Positions 20,288 through 32,081 of a stretch of DNA of 64,000 nucleotides are shown here, piece by piece. Numbering within the stretch: the first letter of the stretch is position 1; every line of letters starts with the position of its first letter. The translations under genes were made by a program, and so were the position numbers. The stretch covers positions 157,560 to 221,559 of the forward strand of contig JAGFNQ010008264.1 in assembly GCA_024364735.1 (NCBI GenBank). The letters are read 5' to 3'. The DNA is from Boesenbergia rotunda (lineage: Eukaryota; Streptophyta; Magnoliopsida; Zingiberales; Zingiberaceae). The notes under the pieces were generated by a model. The model was given only the letters and a program-made list of their open reading frames with translations, was not told the origin of the DNA and did no database searches.

Positions 20288-23200
20288 TGTTGGTGCAATC
20301 ACCTCTAGGGTTTTAATGGTGTGGTTTAACCAATATGTTTAAGTGGTTTTAGTAAAAGGTTTCCAAATAACTTGATCATGATTGATCAAGTTGAGTGTAG
20401 AATCCAAGCAAATTCAAGATTGACTTAAAGCTTAGAAGTGAGTAAAAAGTTTAAGTATGACTAGATACTTGGCAGGTTGATAGAAAGGCCTAGTGAGACT
20501 ACGTAGTGAAAGTTCTAGTAAGACCAAGAAAAGGGAAGACTGATAACCGTTTCAGTCGTGTCACGGTTTCAAATACAATTGAAGTATCAAACTCCTCTAA
20601 ACTAATGTAGCATAGAGTAACTCGAGTCGTCTCCCAACGAATGTAGTTGGTACATGATAATTCTCAGGATCGTATGTTATTGCTTTTGGGTTTTGGATAT
20701 GAAATTTGGTTTTGGATTTGAACGTTAATACTACGAAAAGAAACAACAAAGCAGGTATGAAATCTAGTTCTAATTAAGAAAAGACAATGCAGGTAAGAAA
20801 ATCTAATTTAACCTAACTACAATTGCAGCAAAGAAAAGACAACTTGAAATAAGGCATTAACAAAACTAAACATGGAACGAAAATCTACAGCATTTAAGAA
20901 ATCTAGTCTAACCTAACTTAATGGCATGTAATGAAGACATATAACTAAAAGCAATAGGAAGAGCAACACAAAACAAGATTTAATCAACTAAGAAACATCC
21001 CAATTGAAGTTAACTGTTCTAAGCAGCATTTAATCGAACACATGATAGACATGTTTTAAATGACTTCAAGTGAGTGCAAATTGAAATGGAAAGTTCCATC
21101 AAATACAAGCATTTAACAATCAAACAACTGTGAAGAATTAAATTGCAAGCAACATAACATTCAACAATTAAGAAAAATCATCAAGCAACAATTGAATTGC
21201 AAGGTTTGCTAATGGAAGGAGCTACTGGATCTGCTATGAGGAAGTTGAAGCTGCTGAAAAAAAGATAAGCTGTGAAGAAATTGCTGTAAATCTGATGAAG
21301 AAGAAGTGGAAATAAATCTGCTGGGAAATGGATCTGTGCTGTGATGAAATTACTGTGAAGATGAATGCTGCGAAGGAAAATCGACTAGGGTCGGAACCCC
21401 TGGCCCTAGACCGTGCGACCGGCGGCTGTGAAGGATGGAATCTGCTGGATCGGAGTAGCAACTGTGATGCTGGAATTAAAGCTGTGAAGAATTCGAATTT
21501 CTGTGAAGGGATGAAGCTGCTGCCAATCGACCCTGTGAAGAAGCTGCAAAGGAAGAAAAATAAACTGCTGAAAACAATTGCTGTAAAGAAATCTAATTGC
21601 TGTGAAGGAACTGAAGAAAAACTGGGAAGGAAATCTGCTGGCTGCTGGAAGTTGAAGTTGTGCTAAGAAGAAAGAAATTGCTGCCGGAAGAGATGGAGAA
21701 GAAGAACTGCGGCGGTGGAGTGGGTGAAAGCCTTGATCGAGTCGGGAACCCCTCAACTCGAGAGAAAGCTGCGGTGAAGTCGACTAGGGCTCAGAACCCT
21801 TAAGCCCTAGCTCTGGTGCGATGGCTGCGAAGAAGATGAAGAATCCCCTTTCACCCCTCTCCGCTCCCGAGCAACCGCATCGAGAGTGAGATGACGAGGA
21901 GAGGAAATGGAGCTTGTGGCCGGTGGCGATGAAGATGAAGAGGAAGTCAGCTAGGGTCGGAACCCCTGGCCCTAGCTTGTGGTGGTGGTGCTGGACATGT
22001 TGCGACGGCTGCGTTCGGCTAGGGTTCGGAATCCCAGAGCCCTAGCTCGTCCGGCCGACGGTGATGAAGTGTGATGGATCGCCGGTGGATGTGGATGAGT
22101 GAGTCGGGAACCCCTCGACTGCCCTAATTACTGTGCGATGGCTTCCTCCTTTTGTTTGTCTCGGCTTCAGCCCAGCTCGTGTTCGATCAGACAAGCCAGT
22201 TGAGATTGGATTCGATCAGGTTGTGGTTTGGCCCAGCTTGCGCTTGAGTTTGGCTCAGCTTGCGCTTGACCCAGCAGTTGCGTTCGATCAGCCAAGCTTG
22301 GTTCAGCAGTTGGGTTCAGTCAAGCCATGGGTTCAGTGCAGTCATGGGTTCGGTTCAGCCCAGCCAGAGCTCAGAAGTTGGGTTTGGCTCAGCGGTTCAG
22401 CCCAAAACTTGGGTTCAATCTTTAATTCCTTAGCAACGGACGGCTGAGATCGATTTGACTGCATCCAACGGTCGGATCTCTTCAGATCTGAACCAAACTC
22501 CACAGATCTCAATCAATGGTCCTGATCTACCTGTTTCCAGCTCGAATTAACCAGATCAGTGGTGGATGGTCCAGATCTTCCCTTTTCTTGAATGGATGGT
22601 CTAGAACATCTTGAGCTTGATCCAACGGTCAGATTACTTCTGATTTGGCTGAAATTTTCAGATCTTGATCTATGGTCATGATTGATTCTATCTTGAACTC
22701 AGATTGACCAGAAGTTGACCAATGGCTCAGATCTAGCCGTTTCTGGAATGGACGGCTCCTATTAATCCGATGCTTGATCCCTTTGATCTGGATCCAATGC
22801 TGACTCAAGTCTGACCCGATTTGATCTAAGTCCATGATCATTTGAAGCCTATAAAATGATATTCAAATTTAGTGCCAAAAAATATCCCAAATATACAAAG
22901 ATTTGAATTAAAAGCCAAAATAGGAGAAATACATGAAACCTAATACAATTGCAAACTTAAGCATATAAAATGTGGATCAAACATGAATTTTAGAGCCTAA
23001 AACAATCAATAAAATGGTGGTTATCAAAGACCTAGTTAGGAACCAGGTAATGAAAGTCATAGTAGGGTTAGGCGATGGAAGACCTAGTTGGAACTAGGTA
23101 ATGAAAGTCCTAGCAAGGTTAGGATGTGGAAGACCTAGTTTGGAACTAGGCAAATCTAGTTGGAAACTATGTTAAATCCAAGGTGGGTTAGGTAAGAGAT

Positions 23201-24132
23201 AAACATTTTACAAAAAGAGAAGTCTTGAAGAGTGAACTCCAAGTAAGTGACCTAATAGATTAGGTAAACCAAGTACTAGGTTTTGCTTGATGTTTGCTTG
23301 TTTATTTTATACAAAGCAGCAACTGGGAGAAGGCTCAAACGGGACCAATTGGGAACTGGTCAGGATCATTAGATTCAGGATCCGGTCGACCGGAAGGGTT
23401 CGGTCGACTAAAAGTTGACGCGATTGAGTTTGCATGAGTTGATCTTCAGATAAGTTTTGGCTAAGCTCTACACGATCGAAGGTTGTCTTGGTCAACCAGA
23501 AGGTCAAAACTTGTCTTGAAGAGGATTGAGTTTGTAGCAAAGTCGGTAAAGGTCCAGTCAATCGGAGAGTGATCAAGTCAACCAGAGGGAGGTCCGATTG
23601 ATTGGAGAAGTGTCGATCGAGTTGTATCAAAGGGGAGTCGAGGTAGCCTCTTCTTTCAACAATTGCTATCATCCACCTTCATTCTCGTGCTCAAAAAGTG
23701 CTCCAAACTCCACTCTTATGATCTAAAAAGTACCAGGAGGAGTGTCGCGACACTCAAGGCTTCAGATCTAATCCTACGGGATTTGTATTACTTATGAATT
23801 TGTTATTATATCGCATATTTTTTTTTCATATTTGTGATTGAGCCGTATAAATCTGTAAGAGGTTTTTCCGCCCCAGAAGAGCTCCGAAAAGAATATACGC
23901 ATAGTAGACTCATGTCTACACCTTGGATGTACTGACTTTTTGAGAACTAAGTAAAAAATATGACGTCTTTGTGTCTTTCTTTTATTGTTTTGTCCTTTAA
24001 GTTAGTTTTTTTTTCACTGCGGTACTAATAAATTTTATAGAAAAGAAAAGAATGATGAAAAAAGATAGTTATGTTATTCACTCCCCCCCTCCCCCTCCCC
24101 CTCCCATCTTCTAGCATCAAAGTGATCCTACA
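20288..24132 (+). mobile_element. Copia LTR J (about 1.35 kb net), split by a 2.5-kb solo LTR
   Basis: It starts TGTTGGTGCAATCACC and carries gacctagttggaactaggtaatg repeats that continue on both sides of the insertion at 20541-23026. The right end shows ttattcactccccccctcccc and GATCCTACA near 24132. No matching 5-bp duplication was found around the whole LTR (tacta on the left, tggta on the right), so it is probably not a simple solo LTR. Confidence 0.6.
20541..23026. mobile_element. Solo LTR, 2486 bp, TSD aagac, ends TGATAACC/GGTTATCA
   Basis: The ends TGATAACCG...GGTTATCA form an 8-bp terminal inversion. Both sides carry the 5-bp duplication aagac (20536-20540 and 23027-23031), and the flanking LTR J repeats join seamlessly when it is removed. 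Inside are three diverged copies of a ctaggg(t)cggaacccctggccctag-like motif. There is no coding sequence, primer-binding site or polypurine tract. The TGATAACC start suggests a Ty3/gypsy family, but this is not certain. Confidence 0.75.
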
Positions 24133-24619
24133 TGGTATGCCTCGCTGACCCCTATAGGTTTGATTCCACACGCCTGACCTCTACAGGTTCGATACTCCAT
24201 ATCAGATCCTTAGAGTTCTAGTACCCCACAACTCTACTGCTCCATGTAGACACCCACGACTTTTCTTACCTATCTAATGTGATCTACTTTCGATAACTCC
24301 GACTAGGGGATGAGGATAAGTACATGGCTCCACGTGGTTATCCCACGATCGGAAGGTGGGGTTCATGCCTCCACCATAAAGGGTAGTATAAAAGGGAGCC
24401 CGCTCTTGCGAGCACAAGTACACAACAATAAGCCAACCAATTTCTTCTACTTTTCAACTTCCTCACCACCTGACTGACTTGAGTGTCAGAGTGACTATGT
24501 TGAGATCTCCCTCGGCATCATTCTAACCTTATTTATTGAGCTCTTCGGTTTGACCCTCTCCTTCCCGGTCATGGCACACCCTTTAGTGGGTCAGTCATCT
24601 ACGGTTTTTAGTCAGAACA
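24133..24619 (+). mobile_element. Ty3/gypsy (Tat-like) LTR 3' part
   Basis: It contains a TATA box (gtataaaaggg, about 24390), the Tat-type R/U5 phrase acttgagtgtcagagtg and an end followed directly by the gypsy-type primer site attggcaccgtctatg. The left part is missing where it abuts LTR J. Confidence 0.65.
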
Positions 24620-24620
24620 A

Positions 24621-24638
24621 ATTGGCACCGTCTATGTG
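24621..24638 (+). other. Gypsy primer-binding site, degenerate
   Basis: attggcaccgtctatgtg differs by a few bases from the attggcgccgtctgtggg common in Tat-lineage gypsy elements (family knowledge). Confidence 0.6.
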
Positions 24639-25111
24639 TAAAACCTTAGCTAAGACATGATGATTGATATCGGAAGAACCACCAAAAACCATGACCCGAT
24701 CAGCGAGGGAAGCCACAATGAGATGATCACTATGACTAGGGAGGGCGTTAATAAGTTCATTTGCACCGCAATCTAAGACATATTGCGCCAACACCTTATG
24801 TCAACTCTGGCACTTGCCCAGTGCCCCTAGTCCCTGCTAACGTACCCCTTATCCATCACCGAACACTACCCCCTGCTCTGATGAAGAGATCTCTAGCCCT
24901 AGTACCAGTGCCTGTGATCAAGAGGGCAATCCTGCTAGAGCGGTCACATAAGTCTACGACTAGAGAGACTCCTCCCCATAACCACAGTGGGAAAGTACCT
25001 TCCTCCACTGAAGGAAGCACTAAAGGCACTCCTTTCTCTAGGAATGTCTTAGAAAAAGGATTGTGATACCATTTTCGATCGCTGCAACTTGGAGAATACA
25101 TAGGGTCATCT

Positions 25112-25300
25112 AACCCCAAAGACCACCTAGGTCGTTTGGAGAATGCTTCATTGTTACATCAATACTCGGATGGTATTGAATATAGAGTTTTCTTGACAAC
25201 TCTGTCAGGTGCGACCCAAAGATGATTCAGTTATCTTCCGTTGTCATCTATTCGCTCCTTCATGGACTTCTCTCATGTCTTCTTGCACCATTTCGCCAAC
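25112..25300 (+). pseudogene. Gypsy gag fragment (Tat-like)
   Basis: One plus-strand frame reads NPKDHLGRLENASLLHQYSD, then YRVFLTTLSGATQR, a stop, FSYLP, and SFMDFSHVFLHHFAN. This is the gypsy gag (retrotransposon gag, PF03732-type) segment, in which the stop codon TGA (25223-25225) replaces the near-invariant Trp of QRWF. It follows the primer site at a normal gag distance and ends in unrelated AT-rich DNA. Confidence 0.75.
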
Positions 25301-25389
25301 TAATGATTATTTTAATTTAATATTATAATATTTAAATAAATTAAAATTCGTACCTATACTAGTCAATAAAAATTTAAATAATTATGTTT

Positions 25390-25505
25390 AAGAATCATCA
25401 ACTTCAAATTCAATCAAATATTTACTTTTCATATGTCGCTTGAATGATCCATTACTGTCACTTGATTGGAATTTATAAGATGTGTTGCAATACTTATATT
25501 TTATA
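25390..25505 (-). pseudogene. BED-type zinc-finger fragment of a hAT transposase
   Basis: The minus strand reads MHIKYKYCNTSYKF, then SNGSFKRHMKSKYL. This resembles the BED finger at the N-terminus of hAT transposases (C-x2-C ... H-x-x-H). The first Cys of the C-x2-C pair is Tyr here. It is separate from the hAT element to its right, which is of the TTF/ZMYM1 type without a BED finger. Confidence 0.4.
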
Positions 25506-26284
25506 TGCATTTCTCCGGATTGAAAAGTGATTTTCTTAAAATATTTAGCGAAATAGATGATTTTAAAGGGAGTATCTCCAACCTTCGGAGTTTATATACT
25601 TTCTTATGTCTAAAAGTCAATAAATTCAATATCGGCAAAATTCAAATTTGAAATTATCTTCTCCACGCCCTTTCGAGACCTAGACAAGCTTTCTTCCATT
25701 GAAATTCAAGACAAGAAGTTGAAAATAATTGAGCTTTAAGAATTGAGAGAAATGAATAGAGAATTTGATGTAAATTAATAAAATGGAATAGAATATTTAT
25801 AAAATTTAGATAATAACAATTAATTAATCATAGAATGAAAGATGATAAAATTTGACTCATTCAAAAAGGAAAACCTTTCAAACTATCACAATCGTCGATT
25901 AACTTGCAATTCAAATGGTCTAACCATTTGTATTTTAAAAATATGTTAATCGATGGTTTGAATCGATAGTCCAAACTGGTAGGTCACGGTTAAATTTAGG
26001 TCGGAACCATAATTAATTGGTCTATACATTCTTTGATTGGTTCCTTATATATATATTCTTTAACTATAAGTTATCTGTCATCAAAATCATAGGAAAGAAG
26101 CTTAAAGTCCTTACTATCAAGAATAAATAAATAAAACAAAAAATGAATGAAAGATACATGAAGGAATAGACCGACAAAATGCCCCTGAAGTATATATACC
26201 GTGGTAAAAGGCGATTCGCTCACTCACGCTCCCATCAACCCATCTCAGGATCACTATTGAGGAGGTAAATCAAGGAGCTACTAG
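25506..26284. other. AT-rich intergenic DNA
   Basis: No gene recognised. A possible N-terminal extension of the BED fragment on the minus strand (25600-25700) is too weak to call. The rest is low-complexity A/T sequence. Confidence 0.5.
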
Positions 26285-26533
26285 CAGGGCCGACCCTAGA
26301 TTTTAAAGGGACCAGTGCAAAAAACAAAAAAGACCCTTTTACTTAAAATAAAAAATAGTAAAATCGATAGTATATAAATAATTCATTACTAACGTAATTC
26401 ATTACCAACACACATAAACTAAAATTCATAATAATGATTACCAACACATATAAACTAAAATTCATAATAATGAAAACATTATATTTCACATTGCTAATAA
26501 TCAGTATTAGAAAATGAAAAAGAACTATTACAA

Positions 26534-29149
26534 TTAACTATGAAAGATTGATCTCCTTGCATTTTTATCAGCAAAATCATCAATCAATCTTTCATAATTA
26601 AGTTTTTCTAGAAACTCACTCTCAATTGAAATCATAGCTAATGCATTTAATCTTGTTTGAGTCATGGTTGATCTCAAACAAGATTTCAACAACTTCAATT
26701 TAGAAAAACTTCTCTCTGCAAATGTGATAGTCATTGGAATGGACAATAATATCCTATATGAAATGAATGAATTCGGGAAATAATTCATTTTTGTAAAAAA
26801 ATTAGTATTTTACTTGCAGTTTTTGTTTCCTTTGGTAGAATATATTGTATGATTTTTAGTTCCTGATATAAGTCATCTCCATCCAAATCTGAAACATCTT
26901 GTCCTGTACCCTTTTTTCTTTGTAGTTTCCTTTCAAGATTCTTGCAATGAGCTTTCAATTCTTCATCAGTCAATAAACTCAACTTTTCAGCTGTGAAAAG
27001 AAATCCAAAAAGATTTTCATATTTCTCATATTGCTCAAACCTTTTCTTCAATGATCCAATTGTTTGATCTACTATGTATAAGAAATAATGAACTCTAAAA
27101 GTTTCTTCGGCAGATTCTTGAGGTATTTTGGAAGACTCACATCTAACCTCATCAAAATGTCTTTTTCTATATATTTGTCTTTTTTCGGGAAAAACAGGAT
27201 CAATCTCCATTGTTGAAGCAAGTTCTTTTGCTGTATTGATGGCTTTTCCAAATCCAGATTCTCTATACTCTTCAAAAGAAGCAATTAGCCCCTTAACTTT
27301 GGTCATAACAACGTCAATAAGCATGTTTTCAGATTGTAAGCCTTTGCTAACAATGTTATCTTTACCCAATATATCATACCAAATAATCATACCCACTAAA
27401 AACTCAAATTTTCCAAGTTCAAATATTGCTAAAGACTTGGCTTCACTTCTTATTTTAGAGTCGGTGTCTTTTTCTTCTGCAACTTGAAGTAAAGCTTCTC
27501 TGATTTGTTGAGCTTGAAGTACCACTGCTTTCACATTTTCAATACGACTTTCCCATCGAGTGATTGACAATGGCTTGAGAGTTAAAACTTTTACTGTCAC
27601 ATGATCTATCAAAACTTTCCACCTCTATGTAGAATGAGAAAATATAGTATAAATCCGTTGTAATACTCCAAAAAAGTCTTTCGCTTTACCACAGGAATTT
27701 GCAATGTCACAAAGTGTTAAATTCAAACAATGACAGCTACATGGAGTGTATCTAACAATGACAGCCACAAAGTGTTAAATTCAAACAATGTCACAATGAC
27801 AACCTCTAGGATTTATATCTAACAATTTTTTTTATACGCCTTGGTGTCTCCCTTTCATATTTGTCCCATTATCATATCCCTGCCCTCTCACATCATCAAT
27901 ATCAAGATCAAAACTTTTCAACACATTTTGCAATTCTTCAAACAACCCTTGTCCTGTTGTATCATCAACTTTCAAAAATCCCAAAAAGTATTCTTCTACT
28001 TTCATTGGACTTATAGAAACATCAACACATCTTATAACCAAAGTCATTTTCTCTTGGTTACTAACATTAGAGTGCAATCAAGAATTACAGAAAAGAACTT
28101 AGCTTTTTTAATGTTTTGAAGAATAGAACTCTTAATTTGAGAAGCTAACAAACATATCAATTCATTCTGAATTTTGTGGCTAAGATAATGATGATGTGTA
28201 TTTCTTTCAAGATGCTCCTTCATCACTGAGTCCCACTCAGCAATCATCTCAACAACATCCATAAAATTTCCATTGTTATCATCATAAAGCTTCTCATTAC
28301 TACCACGAAATGCTATATTTTGTTTAGCCAAAAATTTTACAAGTGAAATTAAGCGGTGTAATACCTTCCTCCAATGCTCTTTTGCCTTCTTGATTTGAAC
28401 TTGAATACCTTGATCAATTGTTGTACCCTTCATAAACCTAATACGCAACTCAGACCAGCTAGCATAATAATTGATATGCTCAATACTTGTCTCATGTTCT
28501 TTAAGTCTGCTACTAAGATGTCCCCAATCACAGTATCCCTCATTTGCTAGTTGACTTGGTTGAGACCCCCTTTTAAATAACTTGCAACAAAAACAAAATG
28601 CTTTATCAAGTGCTTTTGAATAACCAACCAATCTCTATGGTGTTTTTGACCATTTGGCAAAATCCGAGTATAGAAATATGAAGAAAATCTTCTATTTAAT
28701 CTATCTTTGGGACCTTTCCCTGTTAATAAATCTCTTATAGGACCCTTTTCCACTAATTGATCCTTCCATTTGAGATCTAAATTATCCCAATTTTTAGGAT
28801 CAAAAATGTCAACTGGAATCGATAAACTTGATTCTTCATTCACTACATTAATAACATCATCATCACTTTCAGAATAATTATTTTCAAAGTCTAAGTCATC
28901 ACCACTTTCATTGCCTTCAATCTCATTCACATCTCCCTTTACATCATTGTCAACGATTAAGCCTTCATGAAACTCATTATAATTATTTTCTTGTTCTTCT
29001 TCATTACCCAAATCTTCAAGTAATGAATTTCTCGATTCTTTGACAATAAATCTGTCAATCGCCCCTCTTTGTGACTCAATAAATTCTTCAATTCTTTTTC
29101 TTTTTTTCCGCTTATCATGTCTTGATAGATACTTCCTAGTATCAGACAT
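26534..29149 (-). pseudogene. hAT transposase, TTF-finger/DUF4371 type, broken
   Basis: The minus-strand N-terminus MSDTRKYLSRHDKRKKRKR leads to an acidic region and the TTF-type segment RRFSSYFYTRILPNGQKHHR DWL. After a frameshift near 28630 come KAFCFCCKLFKRGS and the DUF4371 body (WRKVLHRLISLVKFLAKQN, FFSVILDCT), then a frameshift near 28070, EEYFLGFLKVDDTTGQGL and GQGYDNGTNMKG. After a damaged 27613-27830 stretch come TRWESRIENVKAVV and the C-terminal dimerisation domain AERSFSKLKLLKSCLRST. The catalytic LDCT aspartate, GYDNG and RWESR blocks are visible, but at least three frame breaks rule out a working transposase. This matches 'zinc finger MYM-type protein 1-like' annotations of plants. 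Confidence 0.9.
27710..27800. repeat. Local duplication in hAT transposase
   Basis: cacaaagtgttaaattcaaacaatg occurs twice about 60 bp apart, with tatctaacaatgacagc between. It disrupts the CHCLNLTLCD region of the transposase. Confidence 0.65.
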
Positions 29150-30179
29150 TCTAAGTTTCTACCAAAAAAAAAAAAATCAAACTCTCAGATAACCACTTAT
29201 TAAGTGTATTAATTCATCAAAAAGTCAACAGGTAACAATAATAGTAAGTAATTATATGAGACAACATTATGTATATATCGTATCTATTATTACAACAAAG
29301 TGTATTAAACTATTAATCCATCAAAAAGTCAACAAGTAACAATAACAAAACAAATCCTATTTCATATGGCAATTAGGTACTCACATAACATAATTATATA
29401 AACATATAAATGATATAATCAAATGGAAGGATATGGTGGAATCGAAGAACCCATATTTCAGAGCAAGAACTCAGATTTTAGAGCAAAATACTTTAATTTG
29501 ATGTTAATATTGGCAATCCATGGAGATGGAAAGCATAATCCAAGAAAACATATTTAACCAACACAATAGATGCATAAGTAGAAAACTAGAAATTGAAACA
29601 TGATGAAGGCTGGTGGTTGTGAATTTATGATGATGGCACTCGAGATCACTAGGGTTTGCGACTTTGCATGATCTGCTTGTTGTTTGCACTCAATAAACCT
29701 GTCGAGCCTTCGGCGTGGGCAAACGACACCGTTTGGGTGAGATTTTGGAAGGAAAATATTAGGTTTGAGGAATTTTAGAAATCGAAAACAGGGAGAAAGG
29801 GAAAACCTAATTAGGGAGATTGAAATCGGCGAATGAGAAAGAAAAAATTCTATGCGCTTTAACTTTTTGTTTCCTTTAACACTTTTATAAATAAGTGCAT
29901 AATATTTCGAATATATAAATACATCCTTTTTTAATTAAATAGTTTCCCTAGCCTCGAATTATTTTGTTAGATTTATTATAAAAATGCTAAATATTTATCA
30001 AATATGGGGCCCATCTGAAAATGGGGCCTTGTGCGCATGCACCACTTGGACAATGCCAAGGCCGACTCTGGCTACAACTTCGGATGTCGTGGCTAGGAAA
30101 TGAGGAGTGGAGGAACAATGAATTTGTCAGATTTTGACCTTTAAATCTCAAGATAACAAAGCCATACTTAATAATCATC

Positions 30180-30251
30180 GGGCATTTGGTCTAGTGGTAT
30201 GATTCTCGCTTTGGGTGCGAGAGGTCCCGAGTTCGATTCTCGGAATGCCCC
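30180..30251 (+). tRNA. trnP-UGG: tRNA-Pro (anticodon UGG)
   Basis: This 72-nt gene folds as a full cloverleaf. The acceptor stem GGGCATT pairs with AATGCCC (30244-30250), with discriminator C. The D arm contains GGTCTAGTGGTA. The anticodon stem CTCGC/GCGAG holds loop TTTGGGT with anticodon TGG. The T arm is TCCCGAGTTCGATTCTCGGA. The A box (TGGTCTAGTGGT) and B box (GAGTTCGATTC) are intact, so RNA polymerase III transcription is likely, and a T run follows at about 30284. There is no intron and no encoded CCA, as in nuclear tRNA genes. It decodes proline CCA and related codons. It lies 109 bp right of the hAT transposon. Confidence 0.97.
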
Positions 30252-30949
30252 ATCTATAAATATTAAGACAATAACCTTAATAATTTTTGCAGACATATTT
30301 TGACAATTTGTCAAAAAAACACTTATTTGTAATTGAAAATAATTTAAACGACACTTTCATATTTATTTGCCAACAAAAGCCCTTCTTCGAATACGGAGAC
30401 GCTATAAAATTTTTACATTAGTTTTTTTTTATCATAAAAACACTTTTTTGAAAAAAAAATATTATATTTTAAAATATATTTTTAATAATCATAATCATCA
30501 AAATCTTAATGACTTGCAATTGCAAACTGTTTTCCTCACGCGAACTAATCTATCCATCCACATGTAGAAAATCTTATCGCTTATCTAAGGAGTCATGTCA
30601 TTAAGACAATAAAAAAGAGATTTTAATTCAATGTAATCAAAGCAACTACTAAAAAAGTAGTTGATGAGCAAACAAAGAAAAGTCTTGTCCTTATCCACTC
30701 ACAATCCAAAATATTCCGCAAGAAGAATTCTTATAAAACGTAAACTTATATTAATAAAATAAAACTTTCTAAGTTATTTCCATAATACGATTCAATTTTA
30801 TATAAATTTTTTATCGACCGTGAACGTGATGGACTTTTCAAACTCTGTTTATGTGCCCAAGTGAATTTTGAACGGCGGCACCCATAGCATTCTATATAAT
30901 GAACAATGTGTTTCCCAAACAGAGATTATTCACATATCTTTTTTCCACC
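30252..30949. other. Intergenic/promoter region of the glucanase
   Basis: AT-rich. A TATA-like tctatataatg lies at about 30891-30901, roughly 50 bp upstream of the glucanase ATG. No other gene was seen. Confidence 0.55.
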
Positions 30950-31501
30950 ATGGCAACGACAAAGGCGTTCTTCATGATCGTCATCGCATTACTGATTTCC
31001 ATCCTCGTAGCTGTTCCTACGAGTACTCGATAAACGTCCAGTGATCACTTAATATATATCTCACATTCAAATTAATCGAGAAATGACTAATTATTTTATA
31101 TATATATATATATTTTTTTTGCAGGAGGTCAATCGATCGGTGTCAGCTACGGTATGCTGGGGGACAACCTCCTTCAGCCCACCGCCGTCGTCAGCCTCTA
31201 CCGCTCCAACAGAATCGGCAGGATGAGGCTGTACGGCCCCAACCAGACAGCTCTGCGAGCTCTAATGAACTCCAACATCCAACTGATCATGGACGTGCCC
31301 AAAGAAAATCTCCAATCCGTGGCATCCAATCCCTCTACCGCCGCCGATTGGGTTCGATCCAACGTGGTGGCTTTCTGGCCTAGCGTCTCGTTCCGCTACA
31401 TCGCCGTCGGCAACGAGCTCATCCCCGGAGACGCGGCCGCGCAGTTCGTCCTCCAGGCCATGCGCAACGTCCAGACCGCCTTGTCCTCCGCCGGACTTCA
31501 A

Positions 31502-31593
31502 GTAATTAATCAACAAAAATTTAGTTCCGTGTATGATATCAGTCGTCGTACGATTGCAGTTCAATTGTGTGTTGATGAGAGGTTTTTTTACAG
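31502..31593 (+). other. Second intron of the glucanase (92 bp, phase 0)
   Basis: gtaattaat ... ggtttttttacag interrupts the coding sequence between LQ and NQIKVSTAVD. Most plant GH17 glucanases of this class have only one intron, in the signal-peptide codons, so this extra short intron is a useful marker. Confidence 0.85.
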
Positions 31594-32081
31594 AATCAGA
31601 TCAAAGTATCGACGGCGGTGGACATGGGCGTGCTCGGCCAGTCCTTCCCGCCTTCAAACGGCTCCTTCTCAGCCCCGGCGCAGGCTTACTTGGGCCCAAT
31701 TCTCCAGTTCCTGAGGGGAAACAACGCGCCGCTCTTACTCAACGTCTACCCTTACTTCAGCTACGCCGACAATCCCTCCCAAATCTCCCTCGACTACGCC
31801 CGGTTCACGGCCGGCGGCGTGGTCGTGCAAGACGGCCAGTTCGGCTACCAGAACCTGTTCGACGCCCAAGTCGACGCCGTCTACGCCGCGCTGGAGAAGG
31901 CTGGCGCGGGGAGCGTGGTCGTGGTGGTGTCGGAGAGCGGCTGGCCGTCGGCCGGAGGATTCGCGGCGAGTATTAGCAACGCGCAGACGTACAACCAAAA
32001 TCTAATCCGGCACGTCGGAAGAGGAACGCCGAGGAGGGCTGGGACAGCGATCGAGGCTTACGTGTTCGCCATGTTCAACGA

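Larger units (their letters stand above)
26285..30070 (-). mobile_element. hAT transposon (ZMYM1-like), 3786 bp, complete ends
   Basis: The left end CAGGGCCGACCCTAG and the inverted right end CAGAGTCGGCCTTGG agree at 10 of 15 positions, and both match the CAGGGCCGGCCC start usual in this hAT group. The flanking 8-mers gctactag and gctacaac agree at 6 of 8, a decayed 8-bp target duplication as expected for hAT. It contains one broken transposase gene on the minus strand. Confidence 0.8.

Noticed and set aside
21234..21756. Frames of 75-116 residues on both strands near 21.2-21.7 kb
   Set aside because: They sit inside the solo LTR 20541-23026, overlap each other on both strands and match no family.
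28020..28120. Plus-strand frames opposite the hAT transposase
   Set aside because: Antisense shadows of transposase exons.
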